DNA of 64,000 bases from RYN-230 sp963720645 (GCA_963720645.1 CAVRFX010000016.1:62001-126000); one strand, 5' to 3'. Positions 16,597 to 26,212 are shown, counted from the first letter of the stretch. Notes: generated by a model from the sequence alone, not told the origin. Numbers and translations: made by a program.

Positions 16597-17940
16597 GTGC
16601 GCAAATACCTGGCCGCCGTCGTCGTCGCCACCGCGGGAGCGGTGCTGCCGTTCAGCATCCCGGCCGCGCAGGCCGGAACCGGCGGCCAGCCGCCGCCTCC
16701 GGGCGCCGTGTCGCCCCGGCCCGCCAGCAACACGCCCCGCCTGGCCACGAGGTCAAGCCCCACGGAGCAGATCCGCCAGATCGCCCGCTGCGGCACCACC
16801 ATGTACGCGGTGGGCAGCTTCAGCGTGATCAAGCAGGGCAGCAGAAGCTTCAACCGCACGGACATCGTCAGCTTCAGCGCGACCAGCCCGTACCGGGTCA
16901 CCTCGTGGGCCCCCCGGGTGGTGGGCAGCACGAACACCAATCAGGACGGCGCGGCGGCCATCAACTCCATCGCGTTCAGCGGCGGCAACTGCGCCAGCGC
17001 CTACATCGGCGGGAACTTCACCCAGGTCAACGGCACGCGGGTGAGCAATATCGCCAAGATCAGCACCAGGACCGGCAACGTGGTCACCACGTTCCAGCAC
17101 AGCGCCAACGGCCGGGTCAACACCCTCGCCGCGGCCCGCGGCCACCTGCTGGTGGGGGGCACCTTCACCTCCGTCAACGGCGACCGGACCGCGCGCATGG
17201 CCAGCCTGAGCCCGCACACCGGCCGGGGTGACGGTTTCCTGAACCTGTCCATCTCGGGCAGCCAGGTCTACAACCAGCAGATCAGCCACAGCGGCACCCT
17301 CGACCTCGTCGAGGGCGTGTTCAGCCGGGCCGGCGGCGTCGCGCGCCACCAGATCTTCATGCTGAACCTCGGCCGCTCCCGGGCCAGCGTGACCGGCTGG
17401 ACGTCACCGGACTTCGGCGTCGCCTGCACCGAGGCGTTCTGGGCCCGGGCGGCGGCCTGGGCGCCGGACGACTCCACCGTGTACGTGGCCACCACCGGCT
17501 TCCACGTCGTCGGCGGCAGCAATCACGGGGCGCGGACGGGACCGTGCGACGCCGCGCTGGCCTACCCGGCGACCCGGGCCTCGGTCCGGCACAAGTGGAT
17601 CAACTACACCGGCTGCGACTCGCTGTACTCGGCCGCGGCCAACGGCCAGGGCGCGTATTTCGGCGGCCACGAGCGCTACTCCATGAACCCCAACGGCTGC
17701 AACAGCCTTGGTTCCGGCGGCTACAACGCGCCCGGCATCGAAGGCCTCAACGCCTCGAACGGGGCGCTGTTCGTCAACTCGGCGGGTTCCGCGGGGTATT
17801 ACAGCCGGGCCCGCGGCATGGGTGCCGACGACATCCTGACCACCCGGGCCGGGCTCTGGATCGCCAGCGACAACCTGGACGGCAGCGACAAATGCGGCGG
17901 GGTGGCCGGCCACGCCGGCATCTGCTTCCTGCCCCACTAG
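16597..17940 (+). CDS. Secreted beta-propeller protein with delta-60-type repeats
   Basis: This exported protein of about 447 residues has a signal peptide MRKYLAAVVVATAGAVLPFS with a likely cut after AQA. The body contains repeated blades such as AYIGGNFTQVNGTRVSNIAK and LLVGGTFTSVNGDRTARMA, which match the delta-60 (DUF5122-like) propeller repeat. Several cysteines suggest disulfides. The function is unknown; cell-surface or extracellular binding is likely. GTG 16597 is preferred because the signal peptide begins there and a G-rich ribosome site (16585-16590) precedes it; ATG 16546 is an in-frame alternative adding 17 residues. Confidence 0.8.
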   Translation: MRKYLAAVVVATAGAVLPFSIPAAQAGTGGQPPPPGAVSPRPASNTPRLATRSSPTEQIRQIARCGTTMYAVGSFSVIKQGSRSFNRTDIVSFSATSPYRVTSWAPRVVGSTNTNQDGAAAINSIAFSGGNCASAYIGGNFTQVNGTRVSNIAKISTRTGNVVTTFQHSANGRVNTLAAARGHLLVGGTFTSVNGDRTARMASLSPHTGRGDGFLNLSISGSQVYNQQISHSGTLDLVEGVFSRAGGVARHQIFMLNLGRSRASVTGWTSPDFGVACTEAFWARAAAWAPDDSTVYVATTGFHVVGGSNHGARTGPCDAALAYPATRASVRHKWINYTGCDSLYSAAANGQGAYFGGHERYSMNPNGCNSLGSGGYNAPGIEGLNASNGALFVNSAGSAGYYSRARGMGADDILTTRAGLWIASDNLDGSDKCGGVAGHAGICFLPH

Positions 17941-18119
17941 CGGACAAGCGACGGTCGGCGACTCGCGATCCGCCCCGCATCACCCTCAGAGCCACCCCTG
18001 ATTACTCATAGTAGTAGTCATGTGACATAGTGTTACGGTCAATTGTGGTGGCAGTGACACGAATGTGGCCTCCCGGTCAACGCGCTTACCGGCAGGCTGC
18101 ACGATCACGGGGGAGCGCG

Positions 18120-18680
18120 ATGCGGTTGTTCACGCATACCGGGGGTGCACATGGGCCAGTTTCTGGGGGACGCCGGGGGAAAGCCGTGCAGCAGCCGACG
18201 GCGTTCGCCCTCACGATGTACCCGGAGACGCTCAGCCATCATTTCCGGCAGTGGATCCGCTGGATGCGCGGCTCCACCATCCGCAACTGCTGGCGGGTCC
18301 GCTATCTGCCGCTCACGTCGTGGGGCTGGTGGTTCACGGTGCTCGGGGTGCAGCTGTTCCTCGCCTCGGTGTTCCTGCCGGTGCTGGCGGCGATGACGTG
18401 GCCCAGCTCGCGCCTGTTCGCGGAGGGTGCGGTGTCCGGGATGGTGGCCTGGGCGTACCTGACGGGGGGCAGGGTGCTGGCGGTGCACCGATCGGATGAG
18501 GGCTGGTGGTTCCGGCTGGGGACCCTGCTGTGCTATCCGTCCGCGATGCTGTGGGCGGCGCTGGTGCTGCGGCCCTTGCGGTTCTGGGGGATGGTCACGT
18601 GGCGGCGGCAGGGGTGGACGACCCGCACTGAGGGCGCCGAGCTGGGGATCGAGTCCGAGGCGCCGAGGGTCCCGGCGTGA
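18120..18680 (+). pseudogene. C-terminal remnant of a membrane family-2 glycosyltransferase
   Basis: This 186-residue frame matches only the end of processive GT2 enzymes (hyaluronan/chitin-synthase or NodC-like): LTMYPETLSHHFRQWIRWMRGS holds the QxxRW-type product-binding motif, followed by three or four membrane helices. The GT-A catalytic domain with its DxD motifs is absent upstream, where the previous gene ends at 17940. ATG 18120 has GGGGGAG just before it, so the fragment may still be translated. It could be a decayed gene or a deliberate membrane-only derivative. An AT-rich patch at about 18000-18045 may hold its promoter. Confidence 0.55.
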
Positions 18681-18760
18681 GGAGAGCTTTCGGGCTGGTC
18701 GTGGCCATCGTGCTGCCCATGCTGCTGCTGGCCGCGGCGAGTGCCTCGCTGCTCATGTGA
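18677..18760 (+). CDS. 27-residue hydrophobic microprotein coupled to the glycosyltransferase remnant
   Basis: A GTG at 18677 overlaps the TGA of the preceding gene (GTGA). It opens a 27-codon frame reading VRRAFGLVVAIVLPMLLLAAASASLLM, written here as VRRAFGLVVAIVLPM followed by a Leu/Ala-rich end. It has positive N-terminal residues and one membrane helix. The overlap and composition favour a real, translationally coupled peptide, but it is too short for homology. No function can be assigned. Confidence 0.4.
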   Translation: MRRAFGLVVAIVLPMLLLAAASASLLM

Positions 18761-18871
18761 GGCTGCGTCCCGCCCTATCGCTCAGCGGCGGCGCTCCTTC
18801 CGTGGCTGGGCCACCCGCGGCGGGCGTTGCTGTGCGCCGGTTGTCGCCCCCGCACGGTAGCGTTTCCGGAC

Positions 18872-21174
18872 GTGGCCCCCGGTGAAAATGTCGCGCAGGA
18901 TGGCCCGCGCCCCGGCGCCACCCGGGCCAGGGTGGACCCCGGGGCGCTGCCCCCCGTGCCCGACCTGCTGGCCGCGGCGGTGGCCGGGATCGGCGGGGCC
19001 GAGCGGCCCGGCCAGGTCGCGATGGCCGAGGCGGTCGAACGGTCCATCCAATCCGGTGAGCACCTCGCGGTCCAGGCGGGCACCGGCACCGGCAAGTCCC
19101 TGGCCTACCTGGTGCCCGCGGTCGCGCACGCGCTGGCCAGCGGCAGCGCCGTCGTCGTGGCGACCGCCACGATCGCCCTGCAGCGCCAGCTGATCGACCG
19201 GGACCTGCCGCGGCTGGCCGAGACGCTGGAACCGCTGCTCGGCCAGGAACCGGACTTCGCGATCCTGAAGGGCCGCCGCAACTACCTCTGCCTGCACCGG
19301 CTGAAATCGGGCGCGCCGGAGGATCCCCGCGACGTGCTGTTCGACCGGGGCGCGACCTCCGCGGTCGGCCAGCAGGTCGAACGGGTGCACGAGTGGGCGG
19401 CCGAGACCACCACCGGCGACCGCGACGAGCTCGTGCCGGGCGTGGACGACCGGGCCTGGCGCCAGGTGTCGGTGAGCGCCCGGGAATGCCTCGGCGCCCA
19501 GCGCTGCCCGTTCGGCCGGGACTGCTACGCGGAGAAGGCCCGGGTGACCGCGGGGAAAGCCAGCATCGTGGTGACCAACCACGCGCTGCTCGCGATCAAC
19601 GCGCTGGAATCCTTCCCGGTCCTGCCCGAGCACGACGTGGTCATCATCGATGAGGCGCACGACCTGGTGAACCGGGTGACCAGCGCCGCGTCCGGCGAAC
19701 TGTCCGCGTCGGGCGTGGATGCGGCGGCCCGGCGGGTCGGGCGGCTGCTGTCCGCCGACGCGGCGGGGCGGCTCCGCGAGGCGGGCGAGGCCGCGGCCCG
19801 GGCCTTCGCCGAGTCCCGCGACGGCCGCCTCGACTTCCTGGATCAGGATCTGGCCAGCGCGCTCGCCCTGGTGCGGGACGCCGCCGCCGGGTCCGCTACC
19901 GAGATCCGGTCCAGCGCCAAGCAGGCCGGCGAGGAGGAGCCCGCCGAGCAGCAGGCCGCGACCCGCTCGGCGCTGGCGTCCCTGGACGACCTGGTGGGCA
20001 CCGCGGAGCGGATCCTGGCCTCGTACGTCCCCGACCTCACCTCCCGGACCGACGTGGTCTGGATGGACCGGCCGATGGTCGAGGACCCCCGCCGCCCGGC
20101 CACCCTCCGGGTCGCGCCACTGCAGGTCGGCGCGCTGCTCGCGGAGCGGCTGTTCCGCCGCCAGACCGTGGTGCTGACGTCGGCGACGCTGGCCCTCGGC
20201 GGCTCGTTCGAGCCGCTGGCCCGGCAGTGGGGACTGCCGCGGCCCGGCGCGGAACCGGATGAGCCGAGCCGATCCCGCGGCGGCCGGCCGCGGCGAAGAC
20301 AGCCAGGCCGGGACGGCCCGGGAGACCGGGACGGCCTGGCTGAGACCGGGACTGGCCTGGCTGAGACCGGGACTGGCCGGCTGAGACCGGGACTGGCCTG
20401 GCTGAGGCCGGGACTGGCCCGGCTGAGACCGGGACCGGCCCGGCTGAGACCAGGACCGGCCCGGCTGGGGCCGGGCCGCCGGAGGTGCCACCGCACGGCC
20501 TGGCCTGGTCCGGCCTGGACGTCGGATCACCCTTCGACCATCCCCGCAGCGGCATCCTCTACGTCGCCCGGCACCTGCCCCCGCCCGGCCGGGACGGGCT
20601 CCCGCCGGCCTACCTGACCGAGCTGACCGAGCTGATCACGGCGGCGGGCGGCCGCACGCTCGGGCTGTTCTCGTCCATGCGGGCGGCCCGGCAGGCCGCG
20701 CTCGAGCTGCGCGGCGCGCTCAGCGTGCCGCTGTTCTGCCAGGGCGACGACGCCACCGGCCAGCTGATCCGGCAGTTCGCCGAGTACGAGACCAGCTGCC
20801 TGTTCGGCACGCTGTCCCTGTGGCAGGGCGTGGATGTCCCGGGGCCGGCGCTGCAGCTGGTCGTCATCGACCGGATCCCGTTCCCCCGGCCGGACGACCC
20901 GCTGGCCTCCGCCCGGCAGCGGGTGGTGGCGGCCCGCGGCGGCAACGGGTTCATGGCCGTCGCCGTCTCCCACGCCGCGCTGCTGCTGGCCCAGGGTGCG
21001 GGCCGGCTGCTGCGCACCATGGACGACCGGGGCATGGTGGCCATCCTCGATCCGCGGCTGGCCACCGCCCGCTACGGCGGCTTCCTCCGCGCGTCGCTGC
21101 CGCCGTTCTGGGCCACCACGGACCCGGCGGTGGCCCGGGACGCCCTGCGCCGCCTGGCCGCCCGGAACTCCTGA
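18872..21174 (+). pseudogene. DinG/XPD-type Fe-S DNA helicase with a frameshift in a 21-bp repeat tract
   Basis: This is a superfamily-2 helicase. Walker A is AVQAGTGTGKSLAYLVP, the Fe-S cysteines lie in RRNYLC and CLGAQRCPFGRDCYAEKAR, the DEAH box is VVIIDEAHDLVNR, followed by TVVLTSATLALGG, and after the break GLDVGSPFDHPRSGILYVA, LWQGVDVPG and QGAGRLLRT. A run of LAETGTG heptapeptides (21-bp DNA units) interrupts the protein near residue 490. One unit, 20361-20380, is 20 bp, which shifts the frame by exactly the amount needed to reach the downstream half. The start is uncertain: GTG 18872 has a TAGCGT -10-like element 8 nt before it, which would suit a leaderless mRNA. TTG 18827 is the longest in-frame option. 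Confidence 0.82.
20340..20485. repeat. Seven tandem units of about 21 bp inside the helicase gene
   Basis: CTGAGACCGG-type units begin at 20340, 20361, 20381, 20402, 20423, 20444 and 20465. All spacings are 21 bp except the second, which is 20. In the correct frame each unit encodes (L/P)AETGTG. The short unit reads GGCCGG where the others read GGCCTGG or GGCCCGG, so a single missing base explains the helicase frameshift. Confidence 0.88.
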
Positions 21175-21313
21175 TCCCGGTCAGCGGTTCCGCCGGACTG
21201 GCGGCTGTCACCCGGAACGGGACGCCATGTAGCCTGTAGCAATCCCTTTCTAACTCTTGGTAACAAAGGGTGGGTTAAGCGGGTAAAGCTGGGCGCACGG
21301 TACCGGGGGGAAC
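21175..21313. promoter_or_regulatory. Promoter-bearing gap before the TIR operon
   Basis: The gap of 139 nt contains an AT-richer core (21241-21280) with a CCCTTT...AAAGGG dyad at 21244-21249 and 21265-21270 (15-nt loop). It is the only low-GC block near the TIR gene, so it probably carries that operon's promoter or operator. No canonical -35/-10 pair can be fixed. Confidence 0.35.
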
Positions 21314-24226
21314 GTGGCGGCAGGCGAGGAGCGGGGCTACGACGCCTTCATTTCCTACAGCCACCGGCTCGACGCCGCGATCACCGCGCGGCTCCAGACC
21401 GAGCTGGAGCACTTCGCCAAGCCCTGGTACCGCGTCCGTGCCCTGCACGTGTTCCGGGACCAGACCAGCCTGGCCGCCTCGCCGCACCTGTGGACCACGA
21501 TCGAGGAGGCCCTGTCCGATTCCGGCTGGCTGATCCTGATGGCCTCACCGGAGTCGGCGCAGTCCGGCTGGGTGGCCCGGGAGATCTCCTGGTGGCGGGC
21601 GCACCGGCCGATGAACCACCTGCTCATCGCGGTCACCGGGGGAGAGCTGGTCTGGGACGAGACCGCGGGCGACCTGGACTGGTCCGCCACCACCGCGCTG
21701 TCCAAGGAGGCGGTCGCGCGGGCGTTCACCCAGGAGCCGCGCTGGGTGGACCTGCGCTGGGCCCGCGACCAGGAAGACAGCCTCCGGCCCGCGGACCCCC
21801 GGCTGCAGGACGCCGTGGCCGACCTGGCGGCGGCGATCCGGCATGTGCCCAAGGACACCCTGATCGGGGAGCACATCCAGCATCGCCGCCGGACCGTGCA
21901 GGCCGCCCTCGCGGTCGCCGCCGCCCTGGTGGTCCTGCTGGCTTTCTCGCTGACCGCGGCGTTCATCGCCAAGGCCCAGCGGGACCGGGCCGACCAGGAG
22001 AACACGACGGCCACCGCGGGCCTGCTGGCCTCCACGGCCGTCTCGCTGACCGGGTCCCATCCCGATCTCGCGCAGCTGTTCGCGGTCCAGGCCTACCGGC
22101 TCGACCCCGGCAGCCCGCAGACCCGCGCGGCCCTGTTCGCCACGGTGCAGGCCGACCCGCAGGTACAGCGCTTCCTCCAGGCTCCCGGCCCGCTCTCGGC
22201 CCTCGCCGTCTCCGCTAACGGTCATATCGCCGTGGCCGGGACCAGGAACGGCTGGGTACGCAGCTGGAGCCTGTCCACGTTCCGGCCGGTCACCTACGGC
22301 CGGATGCCCGGGCCCGTCAGCGCGGTCGCGGTCAGCGCGGGCGGGACCACGGTGGCCGCCGCGACCAGCCGCACCGCCAGGACCTGGGTGCGCGGCCGGG
22401 TGGTCGCGTCCCGCGCCGCCCCGCCCGGAACCAAGTTCACCGCGGCCGGGATATCGCCGTCCGGGACCTACGCGGCGTTCGCCGCCTTCCCCGACCTGGA
22501 GGTGCTGAGCACTGCGGGCCGGTCCTGGCGGCAGGCCCGGCTGCACGGGTTCGGCACCTGGCACCGGGGCCGCCCCCCGCTCGTCACGAACCTGGCCGTG
22601 CCCAGCGACACCGAGCTGGTCGCGCTCGACGGCCGGTACGGCTCCTGGCGGCGGCTCGCGCTGCCCGGCCTCACCGCGGCCGGCTTCGCCCGCAACACGT
22701 TCGGGCCGTCCAGGTACCCCGCCTACACCTACGCGCTGTCACCGGCCGGGACGCTGCTCACCCACAGCTACGTGGCCGCCGGGTCGAGCCTGCGCGTGCT
22801 GAGCACCCGGCGGCCCGGCCCCGCAGGCTACGCCCGTCCCGGCGGCCGCCTGGCCCTGGCCCTGGCCATCAGCCGGGACGGCCGGTGGATCGCGTCCGAG
22901 GACGCCAGCGGCATCCACGTGTCCCGTATCGCCCGGGCCAGCCAGCCCGCCAGCGCACCGCGGGCCTACCCGGGTGCAGAGCCGCTCTTCAGCACCTCGC
23001 TGGCCTTCGCGGGGCCCAGCGACACCCGGCTGATCTCGGCTTCGGGGAACCTGGTCACGCTGTGGAACCTCGCGCAGTACTCCCGCATCGGCCGGGCGGC
23101 GCGGATCCCGATGCCCTGGCGGTGCGGCCGCGTCTGCCCCGGTCCCCGTCTGGCGATCCAGCCCGGCGGCCGGGCAGCCGCGCTGACCGACAGCAACGGG
23201 GACCTGCTGCTGCGAGCGGGTCTCGGCTCGTCGTTCGGGAGGGTCACCACCGTCGCCACGGGCCGGGCCGGGGAGTTCGCGCTGCCGCTGTGGAACCGGG
23301 CCGGGAACCGGCTCTATCTCGCCGGCCGCACCCTGTCGGTCGCCAGCGCCGGGGGGACAGGGCGTCCCGTCGTGGTCAGCACGGACCCCGATCCGCCCCA
23401 GGATCTGGCCCTTTCCGCCGACGGCCGCCGGCTGTTCACGGTCAACGCGTCCGGGACGGTCCGGATCGGCCCCGTCCCGTCCAGCCCGGCTGCCCAGGGC
23501 AGGACGGCTGGCCAGAGCGGCCCGGCTGGCCAGGGCGCCCCGGTCGGCCAGAGCGGGCCGGCTGGCGAAGGCGGGGCCGTGATCCAGGGGCCGCCCGGAA
23601 TCCGGCGGAACGCCGGCCTGTACCAGCGCCAGGCCGCGGTCAGCCCGTCCGGGACCCGGGCCGCGGTCATCGACCAGTCCGACCAGGAGGTGTATGTCAT
23701 GAACCTCAAGACCGGGCGGGCCTGGCCGGTCCCCGGGGTCAAGGCCTACGAGCTGGCCTACTCCGGGTCGCGCCTGGTGCTCCAGCGGGAGAACGGCGAT
23801 ATCGACCTGCGCGACGCGGACGGCACGCGGGTGATCCGCTCCGTGCAGGGCGGGACGCCGTGGAACTACGGGAACATCGCGGTCAGCCCGGGCCCGGCGG
23901 GCCAGGTCCTGGTCGCGGGGGAGCGGGCCGACGGGCGCGGCGTTCTCGCCGACGTGGGCTCGGGGCACCTGCTGGGTGTCTTCCCCATCGCCAAAGCCTC
24001 GCCCTACCAGCAGACCACGATGGCGTTCACCCCCGGCGGGCGCAGCCTGGTCACGGTGACCGAGGGCAACAGCCGCTCCGACGACGGCGTGCTCACCCAG
24101 CTGAACCTGGTGCCCGCCCAGTGGATCAAGGTCGCCTGCACCACCTCCGGGCACAGCCTGACCGCGCAGGCCTGGCGCCAGTACATCTCGGCGACCCCGC
24201 CGGCCGACCTAGGGTGTGGCCGATGA
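21314..24226 (+). CDS. TIR-domain protein with one membrane helix and a C-terminal beta-propeller
   Basis: This is a 970-residue protein. Residues 8-150 form a TIR domain: GYDAFISYSHRLDAAITARL, VFRDQTSLAASPHLW, and SPESAQSGWVAREISWW, where Glu90 sits at the NADase catalytic position of bacterial TIR domains. A membrane helix (about 198-220) is followed by a helical segment (ATAGLLASTAVSLTGSHPDLA) and then WD40-like blades to the end. A Gly/Gln-rich tract (GQSGPAGQGAPVGQSGPAGE) interrupts the propeller near residue 740. GTG 21314 follows GGGGGG. The stop overlaps the next start (ATGA). By analogy with TIR defence proteins it may make a nucleotide signal or deplete NAD; this is inference. Confidence 0.85.
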   Translation: MAAGEERGYDAFISYSHRLDAAITARLQTELEHFAKPWYRVRALHVFRDQTSLAASPHLWTTIEEALSDSGWLILMASPESAQSGWVAREISWWRAHRPMNHLLIAVTGGELVWDETAGDLDWSATTALSKEAVARAFTQEPRWVDLRWARDQEDSLRPADPRLQDAVADLAAAIRHVPKDTLIGEHIQHRRRTVQAALAVAAALVVLLAFSLTAAFIAKAQRDRADQENTTATAGLLASTAVSLTGSHPDLAQLFAVQAYRLDPGSPQTRAALFATVQADPQVQRFLQAPGPLSALAVSANGHIAVAGTRNGWVRSWSLSTFRPVTYGRMPGPVSAVAVSAGGTTVAAATSRTARTWVRGRVVASRAAPPGTKFTAAGISPSGTYAAFAAFPDLEVLSTAGRSWRQARLHGFGTWHRGRPPLVTNLAVPSDTELVALDGRYGSWRRLALPGLTAAGFARNTFGPSRYPAYTYALSPAGTLLTHSYVAAGSSLRVLSTRRPGPAGYARPGGRLALALAISRDGRWIASEDASGIHVSRIARASQPASAPRAYPGAEPLFSTSLAFAGPSDTRLISASGNLVTLWNLAQYSRIGRAARIPMPWRCGRVCPGPRLAIQPGGRAAALTDSNGDLLLRAGLGSSFGRVTTVATGRAGEFALPLWNRAGNRLYLAGRTLSVASAGGTGRPVVVSTDPDPPQDLALSADGRRLFTVNASGTVRIGPVPSSPAAQGRTAGQSGPAGQGAPVGQSGPAGEGGAVIQGPPGIRRNAGLYQRQAAVSPSGTRAAVIDQSDQEVYVMNLKTGRAWPVPGVKAYELAYSGSRLVLQRENGDIDLRDADGTRVIRSVQGGTPWNYGNIAVSPGPAGQVLVAGERADGRGVLADVGSGHLLGVFPIAKASPYQQTTMAFTPGGRSLVTVTEGNSRSDDGVLTQLNLVPAQWIKVACTTSGHSLTAQAWRQYISATPPADLGCGR

Positions 24227-26163
24227 CCCGCCGGCTGCCCGCTTCCCGGCGGTCCGGGGCCGCCCGGCCATCGGCCCGCACGGGGAAGGACGCCGGGCCG
24301 TCCGGCACCGGGCGCCCGGAACCCAGCCCGGCGGCCACCGGCCCAGCCGCCACCGGCCCGGCGGGGGCCAGCCCGGCGGGTGCCAGTCGGGCGGCGGGCA
24401 GCCCGGCGGAAGCCAGCCCAGCCAGCACTGGCCCGGCGGAAGCCAGCCCCGCGGGCACTGGCCCAGCGGAGGCCAGCCCGGCGGAGGCCCGGCCCGTGGA
24501 CGCCGGATGGCCACCCGAGGGTGAGGGGCAGCTGCCATTCTCGCTGCGTATCGGGGTGACCGGGCACCGCAGGCTCGCCGACCCGGACGCGCTGCTCCCG
24601 GCGGTCCGGGCCGCGATCCAGGGGGTCATCGAGCGGTTCATGGGCCCCGGGGCCGAGCCTGCCCTGCTGGTCCTCTCCGCGCTGGCCGAGGGGGCGGACC
24701 GGCTGGTCGCGGCCGAGGTGCTGGCCGCGCCCGGTGCCACGCTGGAGGCGGTGCTGCCGCTGCCGCCCGGGGAGTACGTGAACGACTTCACCGGGGAAGC
24801 CTCGGAAGCCGAGTTCGGCGGCCTGCTCGGGCAGGCCGCCTCGGTCTGGCTGGCCCGGCCGGGAGGCAGCCGCGACGAGTCGTACGAGCGGGCCGGCCGC
24901 CACGTCGTCGACCGCTCCGACGTGCTCATTGCCCTGTGGGACGGGGAACCGCCCCGCGGCCGCGGCGGCACGGCCACGGTCGTGGCCTACGCCCGCGAGC
25001 AGGGCGTGCCCGTGGCGTGGGTGCCCACGTCCGGGGCGGCTGAGCCGGTGTACTGGTACGACCGGGAGCGGGCCGCCCGCGTCGAGGAGGCGGCCCAGGA
25101 GTTCCGCGAGTACAACGCGGCCGCGATCCCCGAATTCGCGGCCCGGGCCCGCGAGGAGCGCGGCCGGCTGGAGTCCGGGCAGGCCGGGGCCCTCGCGCCC
25201 GCGTGCTCCAGCGTGGCCAGCTGGATCACCCCGTACTTCGTCCGGGCCGACGTCCTGGCCACCCGCCTGGAGCGGATGTTCCGGCTGACGAACTGGACCA
25301 TGTTCCTGGCCGCCGCGGCCTCGGTCGTCGTCGTCGCGATCCAGGTCACCGTCTGGCCCCACCTCACCTGGATCGTCGCGGGCGAAGTGCTGCTCCTGCT
25401 ACTGCTGGTCGCGGCCCCGCTGGTCAGCCGGCGGCTGCGGGTGCTGGACCGGTGGATCTCCTACCGGTTCCTGGCCGAGCGGCTGCGCTCCGGCTACTTC
25501 CTGGCCCTGGCCGGGGCGGGGGACCGGCCCGGCCCCGGGGAGCCGCCCGGGCGGTCCTCCTACCTGTCCGACCCGACCGAGGTGTGGATCCAGCGGGCGC
25601 TGGAGGAGATCACGGCCCGCCGCCCGGAGGTGAGCCTGGGCCCCGCCGACGTCCCGGCGCTCCGGGGGTACCTCAGCGAGCACTGGATCGGCGCCCAGAT
25701 CCGGTATCACGAGGGCACCGCCCGCCGTCAGGGCTCCTGGGACTCCTGGATGTTCGCGGCCACCGGCGTGCTGTTCCTGATCACCGCGGTCGCCGCGTTC
25801 CTGCACCTGCTGGGCTGGGGCGAGCACCACGGCGACCCGACCGAGTTCGGCCTGCTCCTGATCGTCTTGTCGATCTGCGTCCCGGCCATCGGTGCGGCCG
25901 TGCACGGGATCAGGACCCAGTCCGAGTTCCGCCGCCACTGCCAGCGCTACCAGCGCATGGCCGGGCTGCTGCGCCAGCTGGACGACGACATGAAACGGGC
26001 TGGCTCGATCACGGAGATCCATGAGATCGCGGCGGACGCGGAGCACCTGATGCGCGCCGAGAACAGTGACTGGTTCGGCGTCATGCGCTTCCACGACGTC
26101 GAGCTGATCACTTTAACCCCTCCTGTCCCACCAGCCCCCCTGGCCGTGATCTCCCGTTCGTGA
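24223..26163 (+). CDS. SLOG-domain protein with four membrane helices (SLATT-like)
   Basis: This is a 646-residue protein. Residues 1-100 are Pro/Ala/Gly low-complexity repeats. Residues 105-265 form a Rossmann-like SLOG/LOG fold: LRIGVTGHRRL, LSALAEGADRLVAAEVL, HVVDRSDVLIALWDGE and a phosphate-binding-like RGRGGTATVVAYA. Two helices at about 356-400 are followed by WISYRFLAERLRSGYFLA; two more at about 508-568 are followed by CQRYQRMAGLLRQLDDDM and AEHLMRAENSDWF, resembling the 2TM SLATT effector pattern twice. ATG 24223 overlaps the TIR stop. A nucleotide-sensing membrane effector partnered with the TIR protein is the natural reading, by analogy with Thoeris ThsA/ThsB. Confidence 0.75.
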   Translation: MTRRLPASRRSGAARPSARTGKDAGPSGTGRPEPSPAATGPAATGPAGASPAGASRAAGSPAEASPASTGPAEASPAGTGPAEASPAEARPVDAGWPPEGEGQLPFSLRIGVTGHRRLADPDALLPAVRAAIQGVIERFMGPGAEPALLVLSALAEGADRLVAAEVLAAPGATLEAVLPLPPGEYVNDFTGEASEAEFGGLLGQAASVWLARPGGSRDESYERAGRHVVDRSDVLIALWDGEPPRGRGGTATVVAYAREQGVPVAWVPTSGAAEPVYWYDRERAARVEEAAQEFREYNAAAIPEFAARAREERGRLESGQAGALAPACSSVASWITPYFVRADVLATRLERMFRLTNWTMFLAAAASVVVVAIQVTVWPHLTWIVAGEVLLLLLLVAAPLVSRRLRVLDRWISYRFLAERLRSGYFLALAGAGDRPGPGEPPGRSSYLSDPTEVWIQRALEEITARRPEVSLGPADVPALRGYLSEHWIGAQIRYHEGTARRQGSWDSWMFAATGVLFLITAVAAFLHLLGWGEHHGDPTEFGLLLIVLSICVPAIGAAVHGIRTQSEFRRHCQRYQRMAGLLRQLDDDMKRAGSITEIHEIAADAEHLMRAENSDWFGVMRFHDVELITLTPPVPPAPLAVISRS

Positions 26164-26212
26164 TCAACCGATTGGTGTTGCCCCAGCAACACCAATCGGT
26201 TGATCACGAACG
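26155..26212. terminator. Perfect 27-bp hairpin, probable bidirectional terminator
   Basis: Arms 26155-26181 and 26186-26212 are perfectly complementary over 27 bp with a 4-nt loop. The hairpin begins before and includes the stop codon of the SLOG gene (26161-26163) and lies between it and the convergent alcohol dehydrogenase. No T-tract follows, as is common in actinobacteria. A recurrent palindromic element is the alternative. Confidence 0.75.

Noticed and set aside
20340..20485. Phase-variable switch in the helicase repeat tract
   Set aside because: Units are 21 bp, so gain or loss of whole units keeps the frame; the break is a single-base change in one unit, not a copy-number effect.
18872..26163. 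Helicase, TIR and SLOG genes as one defence island operon
   Set aside because: A 139-nt gap with its own AT-rich promoter-like block separates the helicase from the TIR gene, and DinG/XPD-like helicases are common housekeeping proteins.
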